Position numbers and translations under genes: made by a program
Assembly (NCBI GenBank): GCA_937899055.1
Contig: CALBPX010000132.1
Location: 1 to 52,089 of the forward strand
Direction of reading: 5' to 3'
Length of the DNA: 52,089 bases
DNA from: an uncultured Bacteroidales bacterium
GTDB taxonomy: Bacteria; Bacteroidota; Bacteroidia; Bacteroidales; UBA932
The notes under the pieces: generated by a model
The model's database searches: none
What the model was told of the DNA's origin: nothing
What the model saw: the letters and a program-made list of their open reading frames with translations, nothing else
Shown: in pieces, positions 17,075-25,849 of the stretch
How the letters are laid out: every line of letters begins with the position of its first letter
Position numbering within the stretch: the first letter of the stretch is position 1

Positions 17075-18226
17075 ATGAATACTTCAAGCATTTTCAGAAA
17101 CGCATTTATGTGCCTCTGCGCCTTTTGCTTTTGTTTTATGACCTCCGGCTGCAAGGATAAGGACCAGAAAATTGAGGAAAGACAAGCCTTTTATGAAGAC
17201 AGCCTGCTGTCTGTAATCAGAGAGGCCAATATCCCTATGATCCAGGTCAAATATACCGAACCAGGAGACAGCATCTACTGCCAGGTGGGCATAACGCCCT
17301 GGTCTTCAGACAGTATCTCCAAGCCAGACTATGAAAAAGAAGCCGTATTTCAGGCAGCCAGTCTGAGCAAGGTGGTTTTTGCCTATACGGTTCTGAAGAT
17401 GTACGACAAGGGAGAAATAGACATAGACCGGCCACTTTACGAATATACAGACATAGACCGCTTTGTAGATAAAGACATGGCCAAAAAGCTTACGGCCAGG
17501 CTCATACTCATGCACCGCAGCGGCATAGACGATTGGGCGGCATCTCCGTCTTCCGACCAATGGCCTACATCTCCAATAAAGTTTACATTCAGCGTAGATT
17601 CCATCTTCGGGTACAGCGGAGAAGGCTATGCCTTTCTGCAAAGGGCCGTGGAAGCTATAAAGGGCAAAGACATCCAGTCTGTTGCCAAAGAATATGTGTT
17701 TGACCCTCTGGACATGCCGTTTTCTTCTTACGAGTGGATACCGGAGTACGAAGGCATTGCAACCCCTTCCGTAAGGCGCAACGGCGAGAGCCAGGGCGTA
17801 AGGCAGTTCCCGAGGCAGAATGTGGCCTACACCCTCAGGACCAATGCCAACGACTATTCAAAATTCGTCAGGGCGATTATGGACGGAGTGGGCCTCAGCC
17901 AGGCCAGCCATGCCCTGATGATAACTCCGTGCAGCGGACCTGCAACCCAGTTTCCGCCAAAGGTCAGGCCGGTAGATCAGAAGCAGACCATATTCTGGGG
18001 CCTGGGGCTTGGCATAGAGGAAAATCCGGACTGGGGCCGCATCCTCTGGCACTGGGGCGATAACGGCAACACCAAGGCCCTGTTTGTGATTCTGCCGGCG
18101 CAGAAGAAGACCTTGGTATATTTTGCAAACAGCGGAGCCGGACACGATATCGTAAACAAGGTGCTGGCCCTGTTTTTTGGAAGCCGGGGAAAATCCGACA
18201 TTCAAGACTGGATTCAGCAAGAATAG
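17075..18226 (+). CDS. serine hydrolase lipoprotein, beta-lactamase family
   Basis: A lipobox (FCFMTSGC) follows the signal segment. The SxxK nucleophile is in AASLSKVVFAY, the second motif may be the Tyr in FGYSGEGYAFLQ, and HWGDNGNTKAL supplies the third motif. It belongs to the broad PBP4*/AmpC-like esterase family. It is 3 bp upstream of the acyltransferase gene and probably the first gene of the lipid-type cluster, so it may act as an extracytoplasmic esterase or acyl transferase on that product rather than on antibiotics. A -7-like TATTTTTG lies at 17045-17052 downstream of an AAACAGATTGTT sequence related to the element seen at other promoters. Confidence 0.85.
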   Translation: MNTSSIFRNAFMCLCAFCFCFMTSGCKDKDQKIEERQAFYEDSLLSVIREANIPMIQVKYTEPGDSIYCQVGITPWSSDSISKPDYEKEAVFQAASLSKVVFAYTVLKMYDKGEIDIDRPLYEYTDIDRFVDKDMAKKLTARLILMHRSGIDDWAASPSSDQWPTSPIKFTFSVDSIFGYSGEGYAFLQRAVEAIKGKDIQSVAKEYVFDPLDMPFSSYEWIPEYEGIATPSVRRNGESQGVRQFPRQNVAYTLRTNANDYSKFVRAIMDGVGLSQASHALMITPCSGPATQFPPKVRPVDQKQTIFWGLGLGIEENPDWGRILWHWGDNGNTKALFVILPAQKKTLVYFANSGAGHDIVNKVLALFFGSRGKSDIQDWIQQE

Positions 18227-18229
18227 CCT

Positions 18230-19606
18230 ATGGACAACAAAGCCACAATACGTAAGTCTTTCAACGGCGGATGGTACTACATCTGCTTTAAGGAGTTCAT
18301 ACGTTTTTACTTTAACCACTTCCTGTACAGGAAGGTATATTACCTGAACACAGAAAGAATACTTCCTGCCGGCAATGCTCAGGTAATAGTGTCGGACCAT
18401 CAGAACTGCCTGATAGACGCCATAGCCGTAATGCTTTCTTTCAAGGGCGTGGGACGCAAACCCTATTTCTGGGCAAGGGCGGATATCTTTGCCGTAAGCA
18501 AGCTGCTGGAAAAATATCTGAGGTTCTTAGGTCTTATGCCGGCATTCAGGATGGACCACGAAGGGCTGGAAGATGTAGGCAAGAACAACGCATCTTTTGA
18601 CGAAAGCTACCATCTTCTGCTGAACGGGCAGAGCGTAATGATATTCCCCGAAGCAGGGCATCAGGACAAAAGATACCTGGGGCACTTTACATCGGGCTAT
18701 ACAACCATGGCGTTCAAGACCGCCGAGATGAGCGGATGGGAAAAGGAAATCTTCATACTTCCTGCAGCAAACCACTATACAGACTATTTTGGAATGAGAA
18801 GGCAGATGTGCGTGATGTTTGGCGAGCCGCTTTCTCTGAAACCCTATTATGAGCTTTATAAAGAGGCCCCCAGGACCGCAATGAGACAAGTCAATCAGGT
18901 GGTCCGGCAGGCGGTGTCATCCATGATGCTCAACATCCAGGATCTTGAAAACTACAAAGCCATAGATTTTCTGCGCAGCAATTACGGAAAGACCTTTGCC
19001 TTGCTCCGCAATATGGAATACCGGACCCTGCCGGAGAGGCTGAAGGCCGAAAAGGAATTTGTGGCAGAGCTGAACTCTCTGGAGGCCCAGACCCGGAGTC
19101 AGATATATGCTGAAAGCGAAGGGCTGAGAAAGACTCTGGAAGAAAAGAAGATATCTTTCAGAGGGCTTGGCAAAAAAGTATCCTGGGGTTCAACGATTCT
19201 CAAGCTGGCGGGCATGCTGGTTTTGCTGCCGCTGTGGATATTCAGCCTCTGGCCCAACTTCTTCAACTACTGGATTCCAAAGAAACTCACCAAAAGGATA
19301 AAGGACAAGATGCTGTCCGGTTCGTTCCTTTTGGGCATAGACGTTGTGGTTACGGTGCCGCTGTTTGCGCTCATATCTTTCATACTGATATGGAGCTTCA
19401 TGACAATATACATGGCCCTTATCTATCTGATTCTGATGCCGCCGCTGGCCCTGTTCTGTTGGCACTATACCGAATGGTGGGACATTCTTAAGGAAGAACT
19501 GCGTTTATTAAGACTCTCTGGAAAGTCAAAAATTGCTATATTGCGGGCTCTCAGAAAAGACAGTGATAATTTAGAAGACCGTATTTGGTCTGTGTTCAAG
19601 AAATGA
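18230..19606 (+). CDS. lysophospholipid/glycerol acyltransferase-like membrane protein (PlsC family)
   Basis: Residues about 40-220 are a PlsC-type acyltransferase domain with the catalytic His in SDHQNCLIDAI and the acceptor-site motif FPEAGHQDKRYL (equivalent to FPEGTRS). Residues about 320-425 contain two or three transmembrane helices. Acyl transfer from ACP or CoA to a membrane acceptor is the family function; the acceptor is unknown. It starts 3 bp after the upstream stop and its own stop overlaps the ketoacyl synthase start by 4 bases (ATGA), so it is translationally coupled in the cluster. Confidence 0.85.
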   Translation: MDNKATIRKSFNGGWYYICFKEFIRFYFNHFLYRKVYYLNTERILPAGNAQVIVSDHQNCLIDAIAVMLSFKGVGRKPYFWARADIFAVSKLLEKYLRFLGLMPAFRMDHEGLEDVGKNNASFDESYHLLLNGQSVMIFPEAGHQDKRYLGHFTSGYTTMAFKTAEMSGWEKEIFILPAANHYTDYFGMRRQMCVMFGEPLSLKPYYELYKEAPRTAMRQVNQVVRQAVSSMMLNIQDLENYKAIDFLRSNYGKTFALLRNMEYRTLPERLKAEKEFVAELNSLEAQTRSQIYAESEGLRKTLEEKKISFRGLGKKVSWGSTILKLAGMLVLLPLWIFSLWPNFFNYWIPKKLTKRIKDKMLSGSFLLGIDVVVTVPLFALISFILIWSFMTIYMALIYLILMPPLALFCWHYTEWWDILKEELRLLRLSGKSKIAILRALRKDSDNLEDRIWSVFKK

Positions 19607-20823
19607 AAAGAAGAGTAGTCATAACTGGAATGGGAATTTACTCCTGCCTCGGAAAGACTTTAGACGAGGTGCGGGATTCTCTGTACAACGGAAAAAGCGG
19701 TATAGTGTTTGACCCAGCAAGAAAGGAAATGGGCTTTATTTCAGCCCTTACCGGACATGTGGAACTGCCGGAACTGAAAGGCATCCTCAGCCGTAACCAG
19801 AGGGTTTATATGCCGGAGCAGGCCATGTACGCATACTGTGCCACCGCAGATGCCCTCAGGGCCGCCAAAATAGAGCAGGATTATCTGGACAGCCACGAAG
19901 TGGGCCTGCTTTACGGAAACGATTCCAGCGCCGAACCCGTAGTTACCAGCGTGGATATCATGCGCGCCAAAAAAGACACATCCAGAATAGGCAGCGGAGG
20001 AATCTTCAAGAGTATGAACTCCACCGTAACCATGAACCTTTCCTGCATATTCAAACTCAAGGGCATAAACCTTACGGTATCCGGAGCCTGCGCCAGCGGT
20101 TCCCACTCCATAGGTTGGGGTGCAATGCTCATTCAGAACGGTTTGCAGGATATGGTGATATGCGGCGGAGCCCAAGAAGTAAACCCCTTTTCCGTATGCA
20201 GTTTTGACGGAATAGGAGCATTCTCAAAAAGAGAAAGCGAGCCGGAAAAGGCATCGCGTCCGTTTGACAAAAACCGAGACGGCCTGATTCCTTCCGGAGG
20301 TGCGGCCACCGTAATCCTGGAAGACTACGATAGCGCAGTAAGAAGAGGGGCACCTATAATCGCCGAGGTTTTGGGATATGGATTTTCTTCAAACGGAGAC
20401 CATATCTCCGTACCCAATGTAGATGGGCCGGCAAGGAGCCTGAGGATGGCACTTGCACACTCCGGCATGAGAGCTTCGGACATAGGCTACATAAATGCCC
20501 ATGCCACCAGCACCATGGTAGGAGACCAGAACGAAGCCAAAGCCATATTCCAAGTATTTGGAACGGATATGCCGCCCGTAACCAGCACCAAGAGCCAGAC
20601 CGGACACGAGATGTGGATGGCCGGAGCAAGCGAGGTCATCTACTCCACCCTGATGATGAAGGGCGGGTTCATAGGAGCCAACCTGAACTTTGAAACCCCC
20701 GACGAGGATTCGGCCAAACTGAACATTCCGGCAAAGAGGCTGGAGAAGAACTTTGACTGCTTCCTGTCAAACTCCTTTGGGTTTGGAGGTACAAATTCAA
20801 CACTGATAATCAAAAACTTGTAA
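19603..20823 (+). CDS. beta-ketoacyl-ACP synthase (FabB/FabF-like)
   Basis: A condensing enzyme of 406 residues with the complete Cys-His-His triad: Cys in SGACASGSHS, His in NAHATSTMVGD and His in QTGHEMWMAGASE. Gly-rich SNSFGFGGTNS ends the thiolase fold. The intact Cys means it can condense and not only decarboxylate. The start at 19603 is set by the MKRRVVITGMG opening and the ATGA overlap. The neighbours (own ACP, acyltransferase, MMPL exporter, CrtI-like enzyme) indicate specialised acyl or polyene synthesis rather than housekeeping FAS. Confidence 0.92.
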   Translation: MKRRVVITGMGIYSCLGKTLDEVRDSLYNGKSGIVFDPARKEMGFISALTGHVELPELKGILSRNQRVYMPEQAMYAYCATADALRAAKIEQDYLDSHEVGLLYGNDSSAEPVVTSVDIMRAKKDTSRIGSGGIFKSMNSTVTMNLSCIFKLKGINLTVSGACASGSHSIGWGAMLIQNGLQDMVICGGAQEVNPFSVCSFDGIGAFSKRESEPEKASRPFDKNRDGLIPSGGAATVILEDYDSAVRRGAPIIAEVLGYGFSSNGDHISVPNVDGPARSLRMALAHSGMRASDIGYINAHATSTMVGDQNEAKAIFQVFGTDMPPVTSTKSQTGHEMWMAGASEVIYSTLMMKGGFIGANLNFETPDEDSAKLNIPAKRLEKNFDCFLSNSFGFGGTNSTLIIKNL

Positions 20824-20827
20824 CAAT

Positions 20828-21076
20828 ATGACAAAAGAAGAAATGATTGCCAAGGCCGTGGATATCCTGGCAGAAGAATTTGAGGTAGAAAAGGAAGAAA
20901 TTACCCCTGAGGCAGACATCAAGAAGACCTTGGATCTTGACTCGCTTTCACTGGTAGATCTTGTAGCTCTTATAGAAGAGAACTTTGACGTAAAAATCAA
21001 GGGTACGGACCTCATGCAGACCGCAACATTCAGCCAGCTCTACGACTTCCTCTACGAAAGAATCTCCGCTAAGTAA
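20828..21076 (+). CDS. acyl carrier protein
   Basis: An 82-residue, acidic four-helix ACP with the phosphopantetheine attachment Ser in LDLDSLSLVDL. It lies 4 bp after the ketoacyl synthase and directly abuts the MMPL gene (TAA then ATG). It differs from the usual housekeeping sequence (DSLDTVEL), which fits a dedicated carrier for the cluster. Confidence 0.92.
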   Translation: MTKEEMIAKAVDILAEEFEVEKEEITPEADIKKTLDLDSLSLVDLVALIEENFDVKIKGTDLMQTATFSQLYDFLYERISAK

Positions 21077-23596
21077 ATGACCTCCCTGGCGCTTGCCGTA
21101 TATCGCTTTTTCAAAAAGCACAAGGTTATCTTCTACATAGTCTTGCTCGGAAGTTTTGCCCTTATGGCCCTCCTTGCAAGAAAGATGTATTACGAAGAAG
21201 ACATCACCAAACTCCTGCCTGCAACGGAAGGAAACAGCGGTGTCAGATACGTCTTTGACAAACTCAAGGTAAAGGACAAGATTTTTGTAGAACTCAGGGT
21301 CAAAGACAGCACACTTTCAAAGGCCGATGTTCTGGATACCCTGATAGTGGCAAGCAGCCGGCTCTGCGATTCGCTCAGAGCCCACGATAAAGATTCCGAC
21401 ATAGAAGACATCCTCTATCAGATAGACCCATCGCTGATTACGGATGCCGCAGACCTCATCCTGGACAATGCGCCCTGCTTTCTCGACAGCAACTTTTACG
21501 CCCAGCTGGACAGCCGCCTGAACCGGGCTTCCATGGACTCGCTGATGAGGGAAAACATGGACCTTCTGGAAAACGACCAGAGCGGAATCTGGTACGACAT
21601 TGTCCGGAAAGACCCTCTGGCCTTCAGGAGTCTTGCAATGAAAGACATTACGGCCTCAGCCTCCCTGTCCGAAGGCAGCGCAACCCCTGAAGCCGGCACT
21701 CTCACCCTTACGGACTTTCATCTTTTCTCCTCTGACAGCACCACGGCGTTGGTGTTTGTAACACCTGCGTTCAGGGCTATGGACTCCAAAAGCGGAACCA
21801 GGCTCCTGGACCTGATAGACGAGGAGGGCCGCCTTCTGGAAGAAACTTCCGGAGTGGAAGTCTTGATGAGCGGCAAGAGCGCCAAGAGCGTTTTTACTGC
21901 AAAGAGAATCAAGAAAGACCTGGTAATTACGGTATCGCTGGCTATGATACTGATTATCCTAATCATAGGATATTGCTTCAGGACTAAGGACACGGTTGTT
22001 TATCTTCTCATGCCGCTCGTCTGGGGAATAGTGCTGGCCATAGCTGCGGTGTATCTGATTCAGGGGCAGATGTCGTTCATAGCCCTGGGCATAGGATGTA
22101 TAGTTTTGGGAGTGGCCCTGAGCTACTGCATACATCTGATTACCCATCACAAGTATGTGGGAGATCCGGAGCAGGTTCTCAGAGACCAGGCCAAGCCTGT
22201 GCTTCTGGGCTGTATAACCACGGTAGGTTCGCTGCTCGGTCTGATATTTACAAAATCTGCACTTCTGAGAGACTTTGGGCTCATGGCCTCGTTCGTAATG
22301 GTTGGAACTACGGTTGCGGCCATATTCTTTATGCCGCAGCTGTTCAGAAGCAACCCCGGAAAAAAGAACGACAAAGCCTTTGCCCGGATAGAAAAGATTA
22401 CAACTGCGCCGTATTACAGGCAGACCTGGCTCATTGTTCTGGTTACCGTACTGTTCGTCCTGAGCCTGGTATTCACCCGCGGACGGGCAGATTTTGACAC
22501 GGACCTTTCTCATCTTTCATACAGTTCGCCAAGGCTCATAGAGGCAGAAAACCTCTATGCCCAAAAGACTCAGGGCGGAATGCAGACCAAGTACATTGCC
22601 GTACATTCAAAAGACCTGGACAGCGCCCTGATGCTCAACCGCAGGATTGCCGCCCAATGTCAGATTATGAAGGATCAGGGGCAGATAGCTTCTTTCAACA
22701 ACCTGTCTGCGCTGCTCTACCCTTCTTCCGTTCAGAATGAGCGCATAGAACAGTGGAACAGCTACTTTACTCCGGAAAAGAAAGCACAGGTAGTAAGACT
22801 TACATCCGAGGCCGCAGAACGAAACGGCTTTGAAGCAGAAATGTTTGAAGAATTCTACGAGGCCCTGGAAAAGGAATATACTCCGGTAGATGTGTTCGGC
22901 AGCGGCGTAATTCCGGAAGAGATTATAGGCAACTTTATGGAAAAGAACGAAGACGGAACATATCTCGTACTTACAACCCTGAAGGCAGAGGACGAGCAGG
23001 CTCTCTGGAACGCTTCCTCCGTTCTGGCCCAGGGCGGTCCGCAGAAAGACGAGATTTTGGCCGCCGGTCTGATTGTCATAGATCCTCTGTTCTACACAAC
23101 TGATATGCTGGAGATTATGGAGCACGATTTTAACACCGTGCTTCTGATTTCGTCTTTGTTTGTACTGGTGATTCTTCTTATGGCTCTCAGAAATGTGGTG
23201 CATGCGGTCATTGCATTTCTGCCCATGTTCATGAGCTGGTTCATGGTTCTCGGATTCATGAAACTCTTTGGAATGCAGTTCAATCTGATAAACATGGTGA
23301 TATCTACCTTCATATTTGGAATGGGAGTGGATTACAGCATCTTTGTCATGGACGGGCTCATCAAGGGAAAGAGCCGGCAGGAACTTCTGAAATATCACCG
23401 CAGCGCCATTTTCTTTTCGGCAGCAATGCTGATCATAGCCATAGCCAGCCTGCTGTTTGCGGTGCACCCGGCAATATCTTCCATAGGGCTTTCCACATTG
23501 GCCGGAATGATATCTACCATTCTGATTACCTTTACCTTACAGCCTTACCTATACTATAAATGGGAGGCTTACAGGTCCAAGAATAAGAATAAATAA
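21077..23596 (+). CDS. MMPL/RND-family lipid exporter
   Basis: An 839-residue inner-membrane protein with the RND two-fold repeat: a first transmembrane helix near residue 15, a periplasmic domain, a five-helix block near 280-430, a helix near 460, a second periplasmic domain and a final five-helix block near 690-830. DYSIFVMDGLI in the second block and ALSYCIHLITHH in the first are the positions that carry the proton-relay residues in this family. MMPL proteins of this size accompany aryl-polyene, flexirubin and mycolate-type lipid genes and move acylated products to the periplasm or outer membrane. Confidence 0.9.
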   Translation: MTSLALAVYRFFKKHKVIFYIVLLGSFALMALLARKMYYEEDITKLLPATEGNSGVRYVFDKLKVKDKIFVELRVKDSTLSKADVLDTLIVASSRLCDSLRAHDKDSDIEDILYQIDPSLITDAADLILDNAPCFLDSNFYAQLDSRLNRASMDSLMRENMDLLENDQSGIWYDIVRKDPLAFRSLAMKDITASASLSEGSATPEAGTLTLTDFHLFSSDSTTALVFVTPAFRAMDSKSGTRLLDLIDEEGRLLEETSGVEVLMSGKSAKSVFTAKRIKKDLVITVSLAMILIILIIGYCFRTKDTVVYLLMPLVWGIVLAIAAVYLIQGQMSFIALGIGCIVLGVALSYCIHLITHHKYVGDPEQVLRDQAKPVLLGCITTVGSLLGLIFTKSALLRDFGLMASFVMVGTTVAAIFFMPQLFRSNPGKKNDKAFARIEKITTAPYYRQTWLIVLVTVLFVLSLVFTRGRADFDTDLSHLSYSSPRLIEAENLYAQKTQGGMQTKYIAVHSKDLDSALMLNRRIAAQCQIMKDQGQIASFNNLSALLYPSSVQNERIEQWNSYFTPEKKAQVVRLTSEAAERNGFEAEMFEEFYEALEKEYTPVDVFGSGVIPEEIIGNFMEKNEDGTYLVLTTLKAEDEQALWNASSVLAQGGPQKDEILAAGLIVIDPLFYTTDMLEIMEHDFNTVLLISSLFVLVILLMALRNVVHAVIAFLPMFMSWFMVLGFMKLFGMQFNLINMVISTFIFGMGVDYSIFVMDGLIKGKSRQELLKYHRSAIFFSAAMLIIAIASLLFAVHPAISSIGLSTLAGMISTILITFTLQPYLYYKWEAYRSKNKNK

Positions 23597-23607
23597 TTTC
23601 CTCAGCG

Positions 23608-25125
23608 ATGAGCTTTGACGCCGTCATATTGGGCAGCGGACTCGGTGGCCTGCAGTGTGCCTTTATTCTGGCAAAAAACGGAATGAAGGTCTGCGTTCTG
23701 GAAAAGAATGCAGCTCTGGGCGGTTGCCTGCAAAGTTTCAAAAGAGGAACGGACGAGTTCGACACCGGATTCCATTATGTGGGGGCTTTGGACAAAGGTC
23801 AGATTCTGGAGAGGATATTCAGAGGTTTTGGCCTGATGGACCTGCCCTGGCACCGTCTGGACGCAGACGGCTTTGACCAGATAATACTCGGCGGCCGCAG
23901 CTATCTGCTCAAAAACGGATATGCGGAATATGCAGACGGCCTGTCAGACTGCTTTCCGCAGCGCAGGGCAGAAATCCATGCCTTTGCCGGTTTTCTCAAG
24001 GATGTGGGCTTGCACATAACGGAACCGTTGACAAACAACGGCGGAGATTACAGCACAACAAATCCGTTGTTTGAGTCCAATGCCTCCGATTTTCTCAGAA
24101 GCAGCCTCCACAACAGCCTGTTGGAGGATGTGGTAAGCGGGGCATCGCTGAAGATAGAACTCAATAGAAACTCCCTGCCGCTGTATCCTTTTGCCCAAAT
24201 CAACAGTTCCTACATACAGAGCGCATGGAGGCTCAGGGGGCGCGGCTCCATGATTGCCGATACTCTGGCAGAAGGCATCCGCAAGATGGGAGGTTGCATA
24301 ATGAACTGTACGGAAGCGGTTTCCCTCATAGAAAAAGACGGAAAGATTACGGGCGTTGAGGTGGAAGGAAGAACTCCGGCCCTTATGCCGGACGGGCGTA
24401 AGGAAATTCTGGAAGCCAGCCTTTTTGTCTCCGACCTGAGCCCTCAGCTGACGCTCGGCCTTCTGAAAGAAACCTCGGCGGTAAGGCCCGTCTTCCGCCG
24501 CAGGATCTGCCGGCTGGAGCAGACATACGGCTTCTTTACCGTCAATCTTAAGCTCAAGGGCGGAAAGATTCCGTACCTGAACAGAAATGTTTACTGGTAC
24601 AGTCCGGACCTGGATTCGGTATGGGACGTGGCCGCTCAGGCAGAAAAGGGCAACATCAAAGGCCTGCTGATTACCCAGCAGGTTCCGTCCGACGGCAGCC
24701 CATACGCTTCCCAGATGGATATCCTTGCCCCTATGGACTTTTCTCAGGTGGAGCAGTGGCAAAACACCCTGCCCATGAGGCGGGGCAGCGCCTACAACGA
24801 CTTCAAGGCACGGCGGGCGGAGGAGTGCATCCGTCTGGCTGAGAATGTTTTTCCGAATCTGGGGCAATATACAGAAAAGGTCTTTACCAGCACTCCGCTA
24901 ACCTACCGCAACTACACCGGAGCCATAAGAGGGTCTGCCTACGGTATCCGGAAAGACTGCAACAACCTCACGCAAACACTCCTGACAACCAGAACCCCGC
25001 TGCCCAACCTTTTCTTCACCGGGCAGAACCTCAATCTGCACGGAGTGCTCGGAGTATCAATCACATCGCTGATGACCTGCTCAAGAATTTTAGGAAAAGA
25101 CAAGGTGGTATCGTTTTTGGAGTAA
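23608..25125 (+). CDS. phytoene-desaturase/carotenoid-isomerase-like FAD oxidoreductase
   Basis: The N-terminal dinucleotide fold (AVILGSGLGGLQCAFILAKN followed by VLEKN) and the C-terminal GQNLNLHGVLGVSITS segment are typical of the CrtI/CrtH/retinol-saturase family. The family desaturates, saturates or isomerises long polyenes. No phytoene synthase is in the window, so the substrate is more likely the acyl/polyene chain made by the neighbouring ketoacyl synthase and ACP. It follows the MMPL gene by 11 bp and ends the first transcriptional unit. Confidence 0.85.
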   Translation: MSFDAVILGSGLGGLQCAFILAKNGMKVCVLEKNAALGGCLQSFKRGTDEFDTGFHYVGALDKGQILERIFRGFGLMDLPWHRLDADGFDQIILGGRSYLLKNGYAEYADGLSDCFPQRRAEIHAFAGFLKDVGLHITEPLTNNGGDYSTTNPLFESNASDFLRSSLHNSLLEDVVSGASLKIELNRNSLPLYPFAQINSSYIQSAWRLRGRGSMIADTLAEGIRKMGGCIMNCTEAVSLIEKDGKITGVEVEGRTPALMPDGRKEILEASLFVSDLSPQLTLGLLKETSAVRPVFRRRICRLEQTYGFFTVNLKLKGGKIPYLNRNVYWYSPDLDSVWDVAAQAEKGNIKGLLITQQVPSDGSPYASQMDILAPMDFSQVEQWQNTLPMRRGSAYNDFKARRAEECIRLAENVFPNLGQYTEKVFTSTPLTYRNYTGAIRGSAYGIRKDCNNLTQTLLTTRTPLPNLFFTGQNLNLHGVLGVSITSLMTCSRILGKDKVVSFLE

Positions 25126-25133
25126 CCTCGGAG

Positions 25134-25164
25134 TTGAATTTTTCATAAACAGATTTTATCTTTG
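25134..25164 (+). promoter_or_regulatory. promoter of the LolA-like/DUF5686 pair
   Basis: TTG 25134-25136, a 20-base spacer and TATCTTTG 25157-25164. The spacer contains AAACAGATTT, a variant of the element seen at other promoters. Confidence 0.75.
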
Positions 25165-25171
25165 TTGGATT

Positions 25172-25846
25172 ATGGAAAGAATAACTATGAGTACAAAGAG
25201 GATTCAGGCCATGCTGCTCGGCATTGCCGTTGTTGCCTGCGGCTTTTTTTCTGCGGGAGCGTCTGCCCAAGACAAAGACCAGGTAGCTGCATCTATACAG
25301 AAAAAGAACGAGTCCTACAAGACGGTGGTGTCTTCCTGCACCCAGGTCAAAACCATGAAGGGCATGAAGAAAAATGTCACAAGCCAGGGAAAGATGTATT
25401 TCATCAGAGAAGCAAATCAGATGAAGATGCAGTTCACCGGACACAAAAACAGCGGTAAGGAAAAAGACAACCAGCTGATTCTCAACGGAGATAAGGTTAT
25501 AATGATAAACGGCGGCAGCAGGAATGTGTTCAACACAAAGACAGACCACAACATGAAACTTCTGCAGCAGACACTCCTGTACTGCATCAAGGGCCAGATA
25601 GCCGAGGCTGCAAAGGTCAACAAATCTGCATTCAACCTCAAGACTACGGACCAGTACTATGTCTTTGACTTTGACGTGGCAAAGAGCGCCAAGGGCCGCT
25701 GGAACCATCTGGAGGCTTCGTACAGCAAAAAAGACATGAGCCTCTGCATACTCAAACTGGAGGAAAAGAACGGTAACACAACCGTTTACAACACCCTTCA
25801 GAAAGAATTCAATACGGTTTTGACCCCGGATATATTCAACTATTAA
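25172..25846 (+). CDS. LolA-like outer-membrane lipoprotein carrier homologue
   Basis: A signal peptide (ALLGIAVVACGFFSAGASAQ-like) is followed by a LolA/LolB-type half-barrel pattern: KMYFIREANQMKMQFTG, then NQLILNGDKVIMING with repeated amphipathic strands. Proteins of this kind escort lipidated or acyl products across the periplasm, and LolA paralogues are standard members of aryl-polyene/flexirubin-type clusters. The start is either 25172 or the ATG 15 bases later. It is followed after 3 bp by the DUF5686-like gene. Confidence 0.8.
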   Translation: MERITMSTKRIQAMLLGIAVVACGFFSAGASAQDKDQVAASIQKKNESYKTVVSSCTQVKTMKGMKKNVTSQGKMYFIREANQMKMQFTGHKNSGKEKDNQLILNGDKVIMINGGSRNVFNTKTDHNMKLLQQTLLYCIKGQIAEAAKVNKSAFNLKTTDQYYVFDFDVAKSAKGRWNHLEASYSKKDMSLCILKLEEKNGNTTVYNTLQKEFNTVLTPDIFNY

Positions 25847-25849
25847 CCC

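Noticed and set aside
17075..18226. Beta-lactamase resistance gene (also the hydrolase at 6867-8087)
   Set aside because: Both have general serine-hydrolase motifs, but neither shows features specific for true class A or C beta-lactamases.
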